Below, in pieces: positions 49,855 through 59,866 of a stretch of DNA of 64,000 nucleotides (the stretch's first letter is position 1; every line of letters starts with the position of its first letter). This stretch comes from UBA5905 sp964609975 (GTDB lineage: Bacteria > Bacillota > Clostridia > Oscillospirales > Acutalibacteraceae), in assembly GCA_964609975.1 (NCBI GenBank), contig CAZSTR010000001.1, forward strand, positions 66,070 to 130,069, in the 5' to 3' direction. Under the pieces are notes generated by a model that had not been told where the DNA came from, did no database searches, and saw nothing but the letters and a program-made list of their open reading frames with translations. The position numbers were made by a program, and so were the translations under genes.

Positions 49855-52800
49855 CTGTTTTCGCCTCCTTCATCGCTTCCAGCGTCTCCCGCAGAGTGTC
49901 CAGAACATCCTTTCCGCCGGCGCGGTTGATTTTCACCGCAAAATAGGGCTTTCCGCCGGCGCTGATCAGCACCCGTCCCGGCAACGCCGCCGTCAGGCAG
50001 GCGCCCACAGCGATGTCCAGCACACGGGGATAAAGATACAGCGTGCCGCCCTGTTCCCGGATTTCCCGAATTCCGTTTCCGGCGGCCATGTTGCGCAACA
50101 GCGCCACATCAATCAGACCCTGCACCGCCGTAGGCGGCTCGCCGAATCGGTCGATAAGCTCGTCGAACACATCCAGAGAATCCTCCTCGGAGCGAATGTC
50201 CGCGATGCGCCGATAGATTTCCAGTCGCTGGGCATGGTCGGCGATATAGCTCTCCGGTATATGGGCGGTCACCGGCAAATCTACCAAACAGTCCACCGCC
50301 TCCGCCACCGGCTTTCCTTTTTCTTCCTCCACGGCTTCGCCCAACAGCTTCAGATACATATCATATCCCACCGCTTCCATATGTCCGTGCTGCTGCGCGC
50401 CCAGCAGATTTCCGGCGCCGCGGATTTCCATATCCCGCATGGCAATGCGGAAGCCGGCGCCAAACTCCGTGAATTCCCGCATAGCCTCCAGTCTCTTCTC
50501 TGCTACATCCGACAGCTCTTTTCCACGGGTGAAGGTCAGATAGGCATACGCCCGCCGTGTGGAGCGGCCAACACGCCCCCGCAGCTGGTGCAACTGAGAC
50601 AGGCCATAGCGATCGGCATTTTCTACGATGAGGGTGTTCACATTGGAAATATCCACGCCGGTTTCGATGATGGTGGTGCAAACCAGCACATCCACCTCGT
50701 GCTCCAGCACCTGGCGCCAGATTTCCGATAGCTCCTCCTCGGTCATGCGCCCATGCGCCACCGCCAGCCGTGCCTCCGGCACGCGGGCTTGAATCGCGGC
50801 GGCACAGCGCTCGATGGTGTCGATACGGTTGTGAATATAATACACCTGTCCGTCCCGGTGCAGCTCCCGCCGGATGGCATCCGCCAGCACACCGGCATCC
50901 TGTTCCAGCACATAGGTTTGCACCGGCAAACGGTCCTGGGGCGCTTCCTCGATGACCGACATATCCCGAATTCCGCTCATGGCCATATTCAGCGTGCGAG
51001 GGATGGGCGTCGCGGAGAGGGTCAGCACATCCACATTGGGCGTCAGCTCCTTAATGCGCTCCTTCTGGCTTACGCCGAAGCGCTGCTCCTCGTCCACGAT
51101 GAACAGACCCAGATCATGAAAGCGCACATCCGCCGACAGCATCCTATGAGTGCCCACCACAATGTCCACCTGACCGGCCTTCAGCCGTTCCACGGTCTCC
51201 GCCTGTTGCTTCGCCGTACGAAAACGGGAGAGCATCTCTACCTTCACCGGGAAGCCCTCGAAGCGCTTGAGGATGGTGTTATAATGCTGAAACGCCAAAA
51301 TTGTCGTGGGCACCAGCAGAGCGCATTGCTTCCCCTCGGCCACGCATTTGAAAGCGGCCCGCAGAGCCACCTCGGTCTTTCCGAAGCCCACATCGCCGCA
51401 AAGCAGGCGATCCATAGGCACGGGGCGCTCCATATCCGATTTAATTTCGTCAATACAACGGAGCTGATCCTCCGTCTCCTCATATTCGAAATGGCGCTCG
51501 AAATCGTATTGCCATTCCTCATCCGGGCCGAAGGCATAGCCCCGCGAAGCCATCCGCTTTCCGTAAAGGGCGATGAGCTGGCGGGCGATGTCCTTCACGG
51601 CAGTGCGCACACGGGTCTTCGCTTTTTGCCATTCCTGACCGCCCAGCCGGTGCAAATGTACCGTGGCGTCCTCCTTGTTTCCAATATATTTGCTCACAAG
51701 ATCCAGCTGGGTCACCGGCACATACAGCGTGTCCCCCTTGGCATATTCCAGCTTAATATAGTCCTTCACAATTCCCTGCACATCCATTTGATGGACGCCC
51801 TGATAAATGCCAATGCCATGGGCGGAATGAACCACATAGTCCCCCACCTGCAGCTCCGACAGGCTGTGGATGTCCATGCCGCTGTGCTTCGTTCGCCGCC
51901 GGGTGCGGCGAGGCTTGCTCATGCGCCCATGGGTCATCACGCAAAGAGCGGCGTCCGGCAGCTCGAAGCCAGCCGACAGACCGCCCACCGTCACCAGCAC
52001 CTGTCCACGCACCGGCTTTTCCGGCGCCTTCGCATATAACGCGGGTAAACCCGCCTTTTGCAAATCCTCCGCCAGAACCTGCGCCGCCTTTTCTTCGCCG
52101 CCGGCCAGCACAACGCAGGCCATTCGATGAGCCAGACGCTCCTTCAAATCCTCCGTCAACAGCTCCACTCGACCCGACCAGACGGGTAGCTGGCGCGCGT
52201 CGCAGGAATAGATCGCCGCCGGGCGAATATCCCCTTGGGCGCGAGCAAAGGCGTCCATCAAAAGACCACTTTGTCCCTCAAAGCGGCGCACAACCTCGCC
52301 CCAGTCCAACAGATGCTCCGTCAGCTCTCGGCAGATTTTTCCCTCCTTCAGAAGAGACTCCACATCCTGGGACAGCTGCCAATGGGCGGTGCGCACCCGC
52401 TCCTTCAGCTTCGCCGGCTCGCTGGCCACCAGTAACGCGTCCCGCAGATAGTCAAACAGCGTGGTAGGCGCATAAATTCGAGAAATATAGACCTCCGTGG
52501 AGGCCAGGGTTTCCCCCGAACGCAAGCGGTCGGCGTCCGCCAAAAGGTTTTTGCGCACCTCCTCCGCCATGCGTCCCCGCTGAGCAGAGGCCAGCGCGGA
52601 AAGCTCCGCCGCCAACGCCGCCGGGTCCTCACAGGCGATTTCCTTCGCCGGAGGAATCGAAACCGCATCCAGCGACTGGGTGCGCCGCTGGGACACCAAA
52701 TCAAAATAGGCGATGGTGTCCACCGTATCACCCCAAAGCTCGATGCGCACCGGCGCCTCGCAGTCGGCGGGGTATACATCCACGATTCCGCCCCGCACGG

Positions 52801-53317
52801 CGAATTGACCGGCGCCCTCGATTTGGGCGCACCGCTCATAGCCGGCCGCGGACAACGCCGCCGGAAGCTCCGTCACCGGGAGCATCGCTCCGGCGGTCAG
52901 CTCCAGCGTGCGGGACAGGAGCACATCCGGGGGAATCGTATATTGAATCGCCGCCTCCACACAGGCGACCACCGCATCGAAGTTTCCCTCCGCCACCGTT
53001 GCCAGCGTGCCCAGTCGCATTTGTTCATACTCTCTGGAAACACTCTGTGCCGGATGCAAATTGATTTCACGCGCCGGCAAATAGCACACCCGCAGGCCAA
53101 GGGCGCGCAAATCCTCCGCCAGTCTGGCCGCCTCCGCCTCATCGGCCGTCAGCACCGCCACCCGTCGGGACAAGCGCTCCCGCAGACCGGCCGCGAAAAG
53201 GGCTTTATGGATATGGGCCAGCCCAATCACCGACACCGCACCCCGCTTCTCCCGCAGATCGGCGGCAACATTCTCATACACCGGCACATCGGCCAGTCCC
53301 TTGCTCCAAATGCTCAT
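49847..53317 (-). CDS. mfd: Transcription-repair coupling factor Mfd
   Basis: An 1156-residue ATP-dependent translocase that removes stalled RNA polymerase and recruits UvrA. It has the UvrB-like N-terminus (ADVPVYENVAADLREKRGAVSV), the RNA polymerase interacting CarD-like domain (LQVGDYVVHSAHGIGIYQGV), RecG-like helicase motifs (LLCGDVGFGKTEVALRAAF, VDEEQRFG) and the TRCF C-terminal domain. Full family length. It follows pth after 23 bases. Confidence 0.96.
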   Translation of the reverse strand: MSIWSKGLADVPVYENVAADLREKRGAVSVIGLAHIHKALFAAGLRERLSRRVAVLTADEAEAARLAEDLRALGLRVCYLPAREINLHPAQSVSREYEQMRLGTLATVAEGNFDAVVACVEAAIQYTIPPDVLLSRTLELTAGAMLPVTELPAALSAAGYERCAQIEGAGQFAVRGGIVDVYPADCEAPVRIELWGDTVDTIAYFDLVSQRRTQSLDAVSIPPAKEIACEDPAALAAELSALASAQRGRMAEEVRKNLLADADRLRSGETLASTEVYISRIYAPTTLFDYLRDALLVASEPAKLKERVRTAHWQLSQDVESLLKEGKICRELTEHLLDWGEVVRRFEGQSGLLMDAFARAQGDIRPAAIYSCDARQLPVWSGRVELLTEDLKERLAHRMACVVLAGGEEKAAQVLAEDLQKAGLPALYAKAPEKPVRGQVLVTVGGLSAGFELPDAALCVMTHGRMSKPRRTRRRTKHSGMDIHSLSELQVGDYVVHSAHGIGIYQGVHQMDVQGIVKDYIKLEYAKGDTLYVPVTQLDLVSKYIGNKEDATVHLHRLGGQEWQKAKTRVRTAVKDIARQLIALYGKRMASRGYAFGPDEEWQYDFERHFEYEETEDQLRCIDEIKSDMERPVPMDRLLCGDVGFGKTEVALRAAFKCVAEGKQCALLVPTTILAFQHYNTILKRFEGFPVKVEMLSRFRTAKQQAETVERLKAGQVDIVVGTHRMLSADVRFHDLGLFIVDEEQRFGVSQKERIKELTPNVDVLTLSATPIPRTLNMAMSGIRDMSVIEEAPQDRLPVQTYVLEQDAGVLADAIRRELHRDGQVYYIHNRIDTIERCAAAIQARVPEARLAVAHGRMTEEELSEIWRQVLEHEVDVLVCTTIIETGVDISNVNTLIVENADRYGLSQLHQLRGRVGRSTRRAYAYLTFTRGKELSDVAEKRLEAMREFTEFGAGFRIAMRDMEIRGAGNLLGAQQHGHMEAVGYDMYLKLLGEAVEEEKGKPVAEAVDCLVDLPVTAHIPESYIADHAQRLEIYRRIADIRSEEDSLDVFDELIDRFGEPPTAVQGLIDVALLRNMAAGNGIREIREQGGTLYLYPRVLDIAVGACLTAALPGRVLISAGGKPYFAVKINRAGGKDVLDTLRETLEAMKEAKTDG

Positions 53318-53340
53318 TTATGCTCTCCCGTCGCTTTCCG

Positions 53341-53907
53341 TCAATGGGAAAAACGGTTCATCGCCTCGTCCGTTTTCCCCGCCACGATGAGCCGTGCCGC
53401 CGCCGCGGCGCGCTCATAGGCCTCCTCCATGAGGGGCTGTTCCTCCTTCCCGAACCGGGACAAAACCCAATCCGCCATGTCGTATGCCGGATGGGGCTTT
53501 TCGCCGACGCCGATGCGCACCCGCGGAAAAGCGTCACTTCCGATGCAACCGATGATGCTGCGCAAACCCTTTTGTCCCCCGTCGCTCCCCTTGCGGCGCA
53601 CCCGCAGCGCTCCCAGCTTCAGCGCCACATCGTCGCTGAACACCAAAAGCTGCTCCGGCGAAAGCTTATAGAAATGCATGGCCTCCTGCACAGACTCGCC
53701 GCTCAGATTCATAAAGGTTTGGGGGAACAGCAACAGCACCCGCCGATTTTCCAGTTCCCCTGTGGCGGTCAACCCCTTAAACTGTTTTTTCGTCAACGAA
53801 ACGCCCATTTCCTTCGCCAGCGCCTGCAGCGCCGCGCACCCGGCGTTATGGCGGGTGTTCTCATAGCTCAGGCCGGGGTTCCCCAATCCAACCAGCAGAA
53901 AATCCAT
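53341..53907 (-). CDS. pth: Peptidyl-tRNA hydrolase
   Basis: A 188-residue hydrolase that recycles peptidyl-tRNA. It starts MDFLLVGLGNPGLSYENTRHNAG with the catalytic histidine in TRHN (about residue 20); FMNLSGESV and FSDDVALKLG follow, matching Pth sites. The ATG at 53907 gives the family N-terminus and has GAGGCGG before it; the open frame extends 80 codons upstream across the promoter and is not coding there. First gene of the operon with mfd. Confidence 0.94.
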   Translation of the reverse strand: MDFLLVGLGNPGLSYENTRHNAGCAALQALAKEMGVSLTKKQFKGLTATGELENRRVLLLFPQTFMNLSGESVQEAMHFYKLSPEQLLVFSDDVALKLGALRVRRKGSDGGQKGLRSIIGCIGSDAFPRVRIGVGEKPHPAYDMADWVLSRFGKEEQPLMEEAYERAAAAARLIVAGKTDEAMNRFSH

Positions 53908-53971
53908 TCCGCCGCCTCGGTTCCATTGCATTTTTTGCCCTCTTTTCCTCGCGTTTTCTTCTTTCCGGGAC

Positions 53972-54000
53972 ATTATATCAAAATTTTCTCCCGCACGCAA
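53972..54000 (-). promoter_or_regulatory. Promoter of pth-mfd operon
   Basis: TTGCGT (53995-54000) and TATAAT (53972-53977) on the minus strand, spacer 17 bases, some 65 bases before the pth ATG. Confidence 0.7.
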
Positions 54001-54030
54001 GCCCACAGCCGCCGGAATTGCAGAAAAGAA

Positions 54031-54059
54031 TTGAAATTTTCCCAAATCTATGTTATAGT
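54031..54059 (+). promoter_or_regulatory. Promoter of the Gld-like ABC operon
   Basis: TTGAAA (54031-54036) and TATAGT (54054-54059), spacer 17 bases. The leader that follows to 54249 is about 185 bases; I see no known riboswitch or strong hairpin in it. Confidence 0.7.
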
Positions 54060-54249
54060 GTAAAAGATGCGTTCGGACAACACCGATTTCATCGAAAACA
54101 CGAAACAAACACATTTTGGTCGGGAGTTTCACATTCTGTTTACACACTGCCGGTCAAAAAAAGGTACAATGCTTTTCGTGTGAACAATATATATGGGCAG
54201 AGCGGTTCGCAGCCGCCCCGCCCAGAGAAAAACGGAGGGCCAGCTGCGT

Positions 54250-55197
54250 ATGATTGAAGTCAAAAACCTCACCAAGCGCTACGGCAGCCATTGCGCGGTG
54301 AAAAACATCAGCTTTTCAGCGGACGAAGGAGAAATTCTCGGATTTCTCGGGCCGAACGGCGCGGGAAAATCCACCACGATGAACATCATCACCGGGTATT
54401 TGTCCGCAACCGACGGCACCGTCACCGTCAACGGCCATGATATTCTGGAAGAGCCTAACGAGGCGAAGGCCAACATCGGCTATCTGCCGGAAATTCCTCC
54501 CCTGTATCCAGATATGACCGTGCGGGAATATCTGGATTTCATGTACGATTTGAAAAAATGTGCTCTCCCCCGCGTCAAGCACATCACCGAAATCTGCAAA
54601 ATCATGAAAATTGAGAATGTCTACGGCCGCTTGATTAAAAACCTCTCCAAGGGCTATAAACAGCGCGTGGGCATGGCGCAGGCCCTCATCGGCAACCCGC
54701 CGGTGCTCATCCTCGACGAGCCGACCGTCGGCCTTGACCCCAACCAGATCATCGAAATGCGGGCGCTCATCAAAAGCCTCGGAAAGCACCACACGGTGAT
54801 TCTTTCCTCCCATATCCTCCCCGAAATCGAAGCGGTCTGCGACCGGATTGTCATCATCAGCAACGGCGAAATCGTCGCCGATGACAGCGCCGAAAACCTG
54901 TCCGCCCACTTCTCGGAGGATCGGCGACTGGCGGTCACCATCGCCGGTCCCTCCCAGGATGTGGCTCAGCTGATCGCCTCCATCCCCGGCGTCGTGCAGG
55001 TGCAGCGTCTGGGCGGTCGGGAAAACGGCTGTGAGGATTTCGCCATCGAGGTCGAAAGCGGCGCCGACATCCGCCGGGAGCTTTTCGACCGGCTGGCGAA
55101 GCGCGGCTGGCCTCTGCTCGCCTCGAAGCCTCTGGCCATGTCCCTTGAGGATGTGTTCATCAACCTCACCATTCATCAGAACGGAGGTGCTCGATAA
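54250..55197 (+). CDS. GldA-like ABC transporter ATPase
   Basis: A 315-residue ATPase. Walker A GPNGAGKST is at 34-42, the signature NLSKGYKQRVGMAQALIG and Walker B VLILDEPTVGLDP follow, and a C-terminal domain of about 90 residues is of the DUF4162 kind. With the next three genes it makes an exporter like the GldAFG set known from gliding Bacteroidetes, but present in many Firmicutes without gliding. The ATG at 54250 has GGAGG upstream at a wide spacing. Substrate unknown. Confidence 0.9.
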   Translation: MIEVKNLTKRYGSHCAVKNISFSADEGEILGFLGPNGAGKSTTMNIITGYLSATDGTVTVNGHDILEEPNEAKANIGYLPEIPPLYPDMTVREYLDFMYDLKKCALPRVKHITEICKIMKIENVYGRLIKNLSKGYKQRVGMAQALIGNPPVLILDEPTVGLDPNQIIEMRALIKSLGKHHTVILSSHILPEIEAVCDRIVIISNGEIVADDSAENLSAHFSEDRRLAVTIAGPSQDVAQLIASIPGVVQVQRLGGRENGCEDFAIEVESGADIRRELFDRLAKRGWPLLASKPLAMSLEDVFINLTIHQNGGAR

Positions 55198-55904
55198 TGG
55201 GTGCTGTTTTCAGACGGGAGTTCAAATCCTTTTTCACCAATCCCATCGGTTATGTAGTGATGGCCGCCGTGTTCTGCTTTTCCGGTTATCTGTTCTATGG
55301 ATATAACCTGTATATGGGCATGACCGATTTGTCCGGCGTATACAACGGGCTGTTCACCATCTCGCTGTTGGTTCTTCCCTTCCTCACCATGCGCTCCTTC
55401 AGCGAGGAAAAGCGCCAGAAAACCGATCAGGCGCTGCTCACCGCGCCCACAGGACTGACCGGTATCGTGCTTGGGAAATTTTTCGCGTCTCTCCTGCTTT
55501 TCGCGCTGGCGCTGTCCATCACGCTGGTATATGCAGTTATCATCGCCTTCCAGGTCACCCCGGATTGGATTCTCCTTCTCGGAAACTTTCTCGGCCTGCT
55601 TCTGGTGGGCGGCGTTGTGATTGCCATCGGAATGATGATTTCCTGCCTCACCGAAAGCCAGGTCATCGCCGCCATCGGCACGCTGGCCGTTTCGCTGATT
55701 TTGCTGAGTGTGGATATGCTCGGCTCCATTTTCTCCTCCATCTCCTGGATTGAAAGTGTGACCTCGTTTCTCTCTATCAGTACCCGGTATTCCGATTTCA
55801 CCACCGGCCTGATTCAATACGACAACATTCTCTTTTTCCTGAGCCTGCAGGCGCTGTTCGTTTTTCTGACGGTGCGCGTGCTGGACAGCAAGAGATGGAA
55901 CTGA
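55197..55904 (+). CDS. GldF-like ABC transporter permease
   Basis: A 235-residue membrane protein of the ABC-2 type with six hydrophobic segments. It begins MGAVFRREFKSFFTNPIGYVV, typical of GldF-like permeases, and has RSFSEEKRQKTDQALLTAPTG in the first cytoplasmic loop. Its ATG overlaps the ATPase stop (TAATG) and has GGAGG nine bases upstream. It would form the channel with the GldG-like protein. Confidence 0.9.
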   Translation: MGAVFRREFKSFFTNPIGYVVMAAVFCFSGYLFYGYNLYMGMTDLSGVYNGLFTISLLVLPFLTMRSFSEEKRQKTDQALLTAPTGLTGIVLGKFFASLLLFALALSITLVYAVIIAFQVTPDWILLLGNFLGLLLVGGVVIAIGMMISCLTESQVIAAIGTLAVSLILLSVDMLGSIFSSISWIESVTSFLSISTRYSDFTTGLIQYDNILFFLSLQALFVFLTVRVLDSKRWN

Positions 55905-55917
55905 GGAGGATTGCCCG

Positions 55918-57507
55918 ATGAAAAATCTGTTTAAGAAAGCCGAAAAAAGCGGCAACGCAAAAGAGAAAAAGAGCCGCAACCTCCGAAAGCTCCGCTATGG
56001 CGCCACCTCCACTGCCTTGACGGTTGTGGTGATTGCGGCGGTGCTCATTCTCAATGTGATTGTCGGCGTGCTCGCCGACCGCTATCCCATTTCCCTCGAC
56101 CTGTCTAAGGACAAGATTTTCACCCTCTCGGAGGAAAGCGTCAAGGTGGCGAAGCAAATCACCGGCGAGCTGGAAATCGTCGTGTTCAACAACGAATCCG
56201 CCATCGCCAACTCCACCGCCGGCGCCAGCAGCGGCATCGCTGAATTCGACACCGCCATGCGGGAATTCTATAACGCCCTGCGGCAATATCGCGCGGAATC
56301 CGGCGGAAAGGTGAGCTTCTCCTTCGTTGATCCCGACCAGGAGCCGACGAAATTCGCCAAATATTCCAACTATGAGGCGGAAGCGGGCGATGTGCTGTTC
56401 CTCTATGACGGCAAAAATAAAATTTGCTCTCTGGACGATATGTACACCCTGGACACCTCCAACTACAGCTATTCCGAATCCTATTACTTCGAGTCGAAGG
56501 TAGAGAAAACCCTGGCCTCCACCATCTATGGACTGACCAGCGGCCAGGAGCATGTGGTGCAGGTGCTGGTGGGACACGAGGAGGACAGCAATGTCATCTC
56601 CGGCCTCAAGTCCATTTATGAGCTGAATGGCTACACCTTCAAGGAGGTTGTCATCACCGGCTCGGCCGAATTCGACAAGGATGCGGAAATCATGCTCATC
56701 GCCGCCCCGGCGAAGGACTATTCCGCCGACGAAATCAAGCGAGTTCAGCAATGGTATTATAACGAGGGCAACTATGGCCGCCATTTGATGGTGTATGTGC
56801 ACCCCACCGCCTCCTGCCCGAACCTGTTCGAGTTTTTGAAGGTGGAATATCAAATTCAGGTAGAGGATGAGCTGATTCTCGAAACCGATTTGGATCGGGT
56901 GTTCAACTATAACGCGTATTATGCCAAGGCGGATGTGAAAACCGGCGAGCTGACCCCCAACTCCGCCGGAACCGGCAATGTGCTCACCTTCCAGGCGCGG
57001 CGGCTGACCACCACACTGGAGGAAAAGGATAACGACGGCTCGGTCAACCCCTATGGCGTGACCATCACCTCCTACCCCGAATCCGCGAATCTCATCAAGC
57101 TGGAGGATTTGACCAGTCAGTCCAGCAGCGACGACACCACCTACGCCGCCGCCGAGAGCGAATATCCTCTCACCAGCATGATCGCCCACATCTATGCCGG
57201 CTTCAACAACAACACCCAGCAGGCTGTCGATGGCTCTGTGGTCGTCAGCGGTTGCCCCTATATGACCTATTCAAAAATCACCAGAGACAACACCCTCAAG
57301 AATGAAGAGCTGCTGCTGGACACCTTCAACACCATGGTGGATGCCACCGATGCCATCACCGTTTCCACGAAGGATTTGACGGCTGAAGCCGTCACCTTCT
57401 CCAGCGGTGCACAGCTTGGATTGGGTCTCGGCCTGTTCACCGTCGGCTTGCCGGTTGTCCTGCTGGTCGTTTGCCTCATCGTATTCATCCGGAGGAAAAA
57501 TCTATGA
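55918..57507 (+). CDS. GldG-like ABC transporter auxiliary protein
   Basis: A 529-residue protein with a basic N-terminus, one helix (about 38-60), a large extracytoplasmic domain of the ABC_transp_aux type (ISLDLSKDKIFTLSEESVKVAKQI near 58-81) and a C-terminal helix (about 503-525). This is the GldG arrangement. AGGAGG precedes the ATG. It overlaps the next gene by four bases. Confidence 0.88.
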   Translation: MKNLFKKAEKSGNAKEKKSRNLRKLRYGATSTALTVVVIAAVLILNVIVGVLADRYPISLDLSKDKIFTLSEESVKVAKQITGELEIVVFNNESAIANSTAGASSGIAEFDTAMREFYNALRQYRAESGGKVSFSFVDPDQEPTKFAKYSNYEAEAGDVLFLYDGKNKICSLDDMYTLDTSNYSYSESYYFESKVEKTLASTIYGLTSGQEHVVQVLVGHEEDSNVISGLKSIYELNGYTFKEVVITGSAEFDKDAEIMLIAAPAKDYSADEIKRVQQWYYNEGNYGRHLMVYVHPTASCPNLFEFLKVEYQIQVEDELILETDLDRVFNYNAYYAKADVKTGELTPNSAGTGNVLTFQARRLTTTLEEKDNDGSVNPYGVTITSYPESANLIKLEDLTSQSSSDDTTYAAAESEYPLTSMIAHIYAGFNNNTQQAVDGSVVVSGCPYMTYSKITRDNTLKNEELLLDTFNTMVDATDAITVSTKDLTAEAVTFSSGAQLGLGLGLFTVGLPVVLLVVCLIVFIRRKNL

Positions 57508-59183
57508 GTCTGGACGAACAAAAGAACGAAGTCTCCTCCTCCGCCGCCGAAATCGGCGGCGAGGCGGAGGAAAACCGCTTCAGCGCCTTTGACATCCCCA
57601 CGCGCCCAGAGAAGAAAAAGAAACAGCACGGGAAAGACGGGAAAGACAAGAAGCGCATAAACACGCGCCTGCGCACACTGCTGATTTCCATCGGCGGGAT
57701 GGCGCTGCTGGCACTGATTTTGGTGCTGGTTCTGGTTTTGGCGCGCAGCGAGGAGCCGGCCTCCTCCGGGAGCGCCTCCACTGCGGAAAGCTCCTATACG
57801 CTTATCAAGGAAGGTTACGCCACAGATATCGGAGGGATGACCGAGCTGACGGTGACAAATCCGTCGGATCGCTATACGATTCAGTATGACACCACCCAGA
57901 AGGTATATCGTCTGAAGGGCTATGAGGAGCTAGCCCTCGGCGCCACCACCATTTCCGATGTCACCAGCCCCATGATGGTGCTCAACGCTTCCGACAAGCT
58001 GTCGATGGAGGGCGCCAGTCTGGCCGATTTCGGGCTGGACAAGCCCGCTGTCACCGCAGAAGCGGCCTATGATACCGGAAACCGGCACACGGTCTATATC
58101 GGCAACGCCACCCCCTCTAAAAGTGGCTATTATGTGCGGGTGGACGAGGACAGCCAGGTGTATATCTGCTCCAAGGACGTCCTCAGCCCCTTCTTTAACG
58201 AGGGACGGATGCTGGTGAGCACCACTCTGCTGGCCGAGCCAGTGAGCAACACCGACGACAGCAACGCCATAGCCGTTCTGCGTTCGCTGGAGCTTTCCGG
58301 GAAAAACCATCCGACGCCGCTGAGTATTCACCGGCTGGAAAAAGCCGACAACACGGAGCTGGCCTATACCTCCTATATGCTGAAAAAGCCCTATGAGCGG
58401 GGCGTCGCGGAAACGGTTTCCACCTCTCTTTCCTCCTTCAACTCCATCGTCGCGGCGGAGGCCACCATCCTCCACCCCACCGACGCTCAGCTGAAGGAAT
58501 ATGGGCTGAAAGACCCCACCACCGTGGCGAAGATCACTGTCGCGGTGGAGTCCACCCCGGAGAGCGAAAACAGCTCCGACAGCGACATCACCACGAAAAT
58601 ATACTATAACAACAGCACCGTCACACTGACTCTCGGAAACCCAACCGACGATGGCTATTATTATGGCACCATCAGCGGAATTCATGCGATTTTTAAGCTC
58701 AGCGCTTCCTATTTAAGCACAATCATCGACCGTACCTATGAAAACACAGTCAACACGATGCTGTTCCTGAAAAACATCCAGCTGGTGGATCATGTGGACT
58801 TCTCCCTCAACGGCGAAAAGCACACCTTCACCCTCACCCACGACACCGAGGAGGAGGACAGCGACAAATCTCTCATCGTTCGGGAGGAGACAAAAACCTA
58901 TTCCACCGCCGATTTCCGCACGCTGTATCAGCTGATGATGGGAATTTCCCGCTACCAGGGTGAAAAAACCAGCCAGCCAGCCGGCGAGGCTGAGCTGTCC
59001 TTCGCGGTGCATCTCACCGACGGCACCCAGCTCATCGGCGTAAATTTCTACCCGGTGACCGGAAGTCTCTATTGCGCGGTCACCGCCGAGGGCGAGGTTT
59101 TCACCGTCAAATCCAGCGTTGTACGCAGCTTCACCACACAGTATCAAAACTATCTCAACGGAAAAACCGTATTGGATTATTAA
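57504..59183 (+). CDS. DUF4340 membrane-anchored protein
   Basis: A 559-residue protein with a charged cytoplasmic N-terminus (KKKKQHGKDGKDKKR), one membrane helix (about 58-80) and a long extracytoplasmic part with repeated DUF4340-like units (YGLKDPT, FGLDKPA, followed by YIGN or LTLGNPT). DUF4340 proteins commonly follow GldG-like genes and are thought to work with the exporter; the function is unknown. The ATG at 57504 has GGAGG upstream. Confidence 0.88.
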   Translation: MSLDEQKNEVSSSAAEIGGEAEENRFSAFDIPTRPEKKKKQHGKDGKDKKRINTRLRTLLISIGGMALLALILVLVLVLARSEEPASSGSASTAESSYTLIKEGYATDIGGMTELTVTNPSDRYTIQYDTTQKVYRLKGYEELALGATTISDVTSPMMVLNASDKLSMEGASLADFGLDKPAVTAEAAYDTGNRHTVYIGNATPSKSGYYVRVDEDSQVYICSKDVLSPFFNEGRMLVSTTLLAEPVSNTDDSNAIAVLRSLELSGKNHPTPLSIHRLEKADNTELAYTSYMLKKPYERGVAETVSTSLSSFNSIVAAEATILHPTDAQLKEYGLKDPTTVAKITVAVESTPESENSSDSDITTKIYYNNSTVTLTLGNPTDDGYYYGTISGIHAIFKLSASYLSTIIDRTYENTVNTMLFLKNIQLVDHVDFSLNGEKHTFTLTHDTEEEDSDKSLIVREETKTYSTADFRTLYQLMMGISRYQGEKTSQPAGEAELSFAVHLTDGTQLIGVNFYPVTGSLYCAVTAEGEVFTVKSSVVRSFTTQYQNYLNGKTVLDY

Positions 59184-59191
59184 ACACAGCA

Positions 59192-59225
59192 GAAAGCCAG
59201 CGGCGTTTCGACGCCGCTGGCTTTC
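59192..59225 (+). terminator. Hairpin terminating the Gld-like operon
   Basis: Perfect 15-bp stem GAAAGCCAGCGGCGT / ACGCCGCTGGCTTTC with a TTCG loop, nine bases after the stop. The T run after it is weak. Confidence 0.8.
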
Positions 59226-59239
59226 ATTGTCTAAAAATA

Positions 59240-59273
59240 AAACGCCCGCAGAAAAAATCTTCTGCGGGCGTTT
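59240..59273 (-). terminator. Terminator of the clpP-clpX-lon-engB cluster
   Basis: Stem AAACGCCCGCAGAA / TTCTGCGGGCGTTT followed on the minus strand by TTATTTTTAG, just after engB. Confidence 0.88.
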
Positions 59274-59278
59274 GTGGG

Positions 59279-59860
59279 TTATTCCATCACAGAGGAAAGG
59301 ATGTCGCGAAGCTCCTCCACGCCTTCGCCGGTTGTGGCGGAAAAGGGAATCAGTGTAACCCCCTCATAATCCCTTAGCTCCTGCTGAAAGGCCTCCAACC
59401 GCTGTTGGCGCTGGGTTTTGTTGAGCTTGTCCATCTTGGTGAGCACCGCCACAAAGGGCAGCTGCTGATCCACCATGAAATCCAGCATTTGATAATCGTC
59501 CCGGCTAGGCGTGTGGCGGGCGTCCAACAGCTGAAGCACCAGCCTCAAATCTCGATCCTCGCGGAAATATCCGCCAATAAGCTCCGTCCAGCGCTTTTTT
59601 TCGCTCCCGGAAACCCGCGCATAGCCATACCCCGGCAAATCCGCCAGCCGGCCGCCCTCCAGACGGTAAAAGTTGACCGTCGCCGTTTTTCCGGGAGTTG
59701 CGCTGATACGCGCCAGCCCCTTACGCCCCAACAGGCGGTTGATGAGGTAGGATTTTCCCACATTGGAGCGGCCGGAAAAGGCCACCTCCGGCAAATCGGA
59801 GGGCTTCAGCTGCTCTGCCAGACCGGCCGCATATTCGAATTCTGCTCCGTCAAATCGCAT
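59279..59860 (-). CDS. engB: Ribosome-biogenesis GTPase EngB (YsxC/YihA)
   Basis: A 193-residue GTPase needed for large ribosomal subunit assembly. G1 is GRSNVGKS (about 30-37), G3 is DLPGYGYA, and G4 is TKMD. GAGGTGA precedes the ATG. It comes six bases after lon, the usual place of engB in Firmicutes. Confidence 0.95.
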   Translation of the reverse strand: MRFDGAEFEYAAGLAEQLKPSDLPEVAFSGRSNVGKSYLINRLLGRKGLARISATPGKTATVNFYRLEGGRLADLPGYGYARVSGSEKKRWTELIGGYFREDRDLRLVLQLLDARHTPSRDDYQMLDFMVDQQLPFVAVLTKMDKLNKTQRQQRLEAFQQELRDYEGVTLIPFSATTGEGVEELRDILSSVME

Positions 59861-59866
59861 GGCCCT

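Noticed and set aside
50753..52039. 428-codon open frame opposite mfd
   Set aside because: It is a shadow; mfd is complete and conserved along its whole length.
53908..54147. 80-codon extension of pth
   Set aside because: It crosses a good promoter (53972-54000) and does not resemble Pth, whose N-terminus starts at 53907.
55798..57189. 463-codon open frame opposite the GldG-like gene
   Set aside because: It runs antisense through two well supported genes and has a Gly/Ile/Val-rich, family-free sequence.
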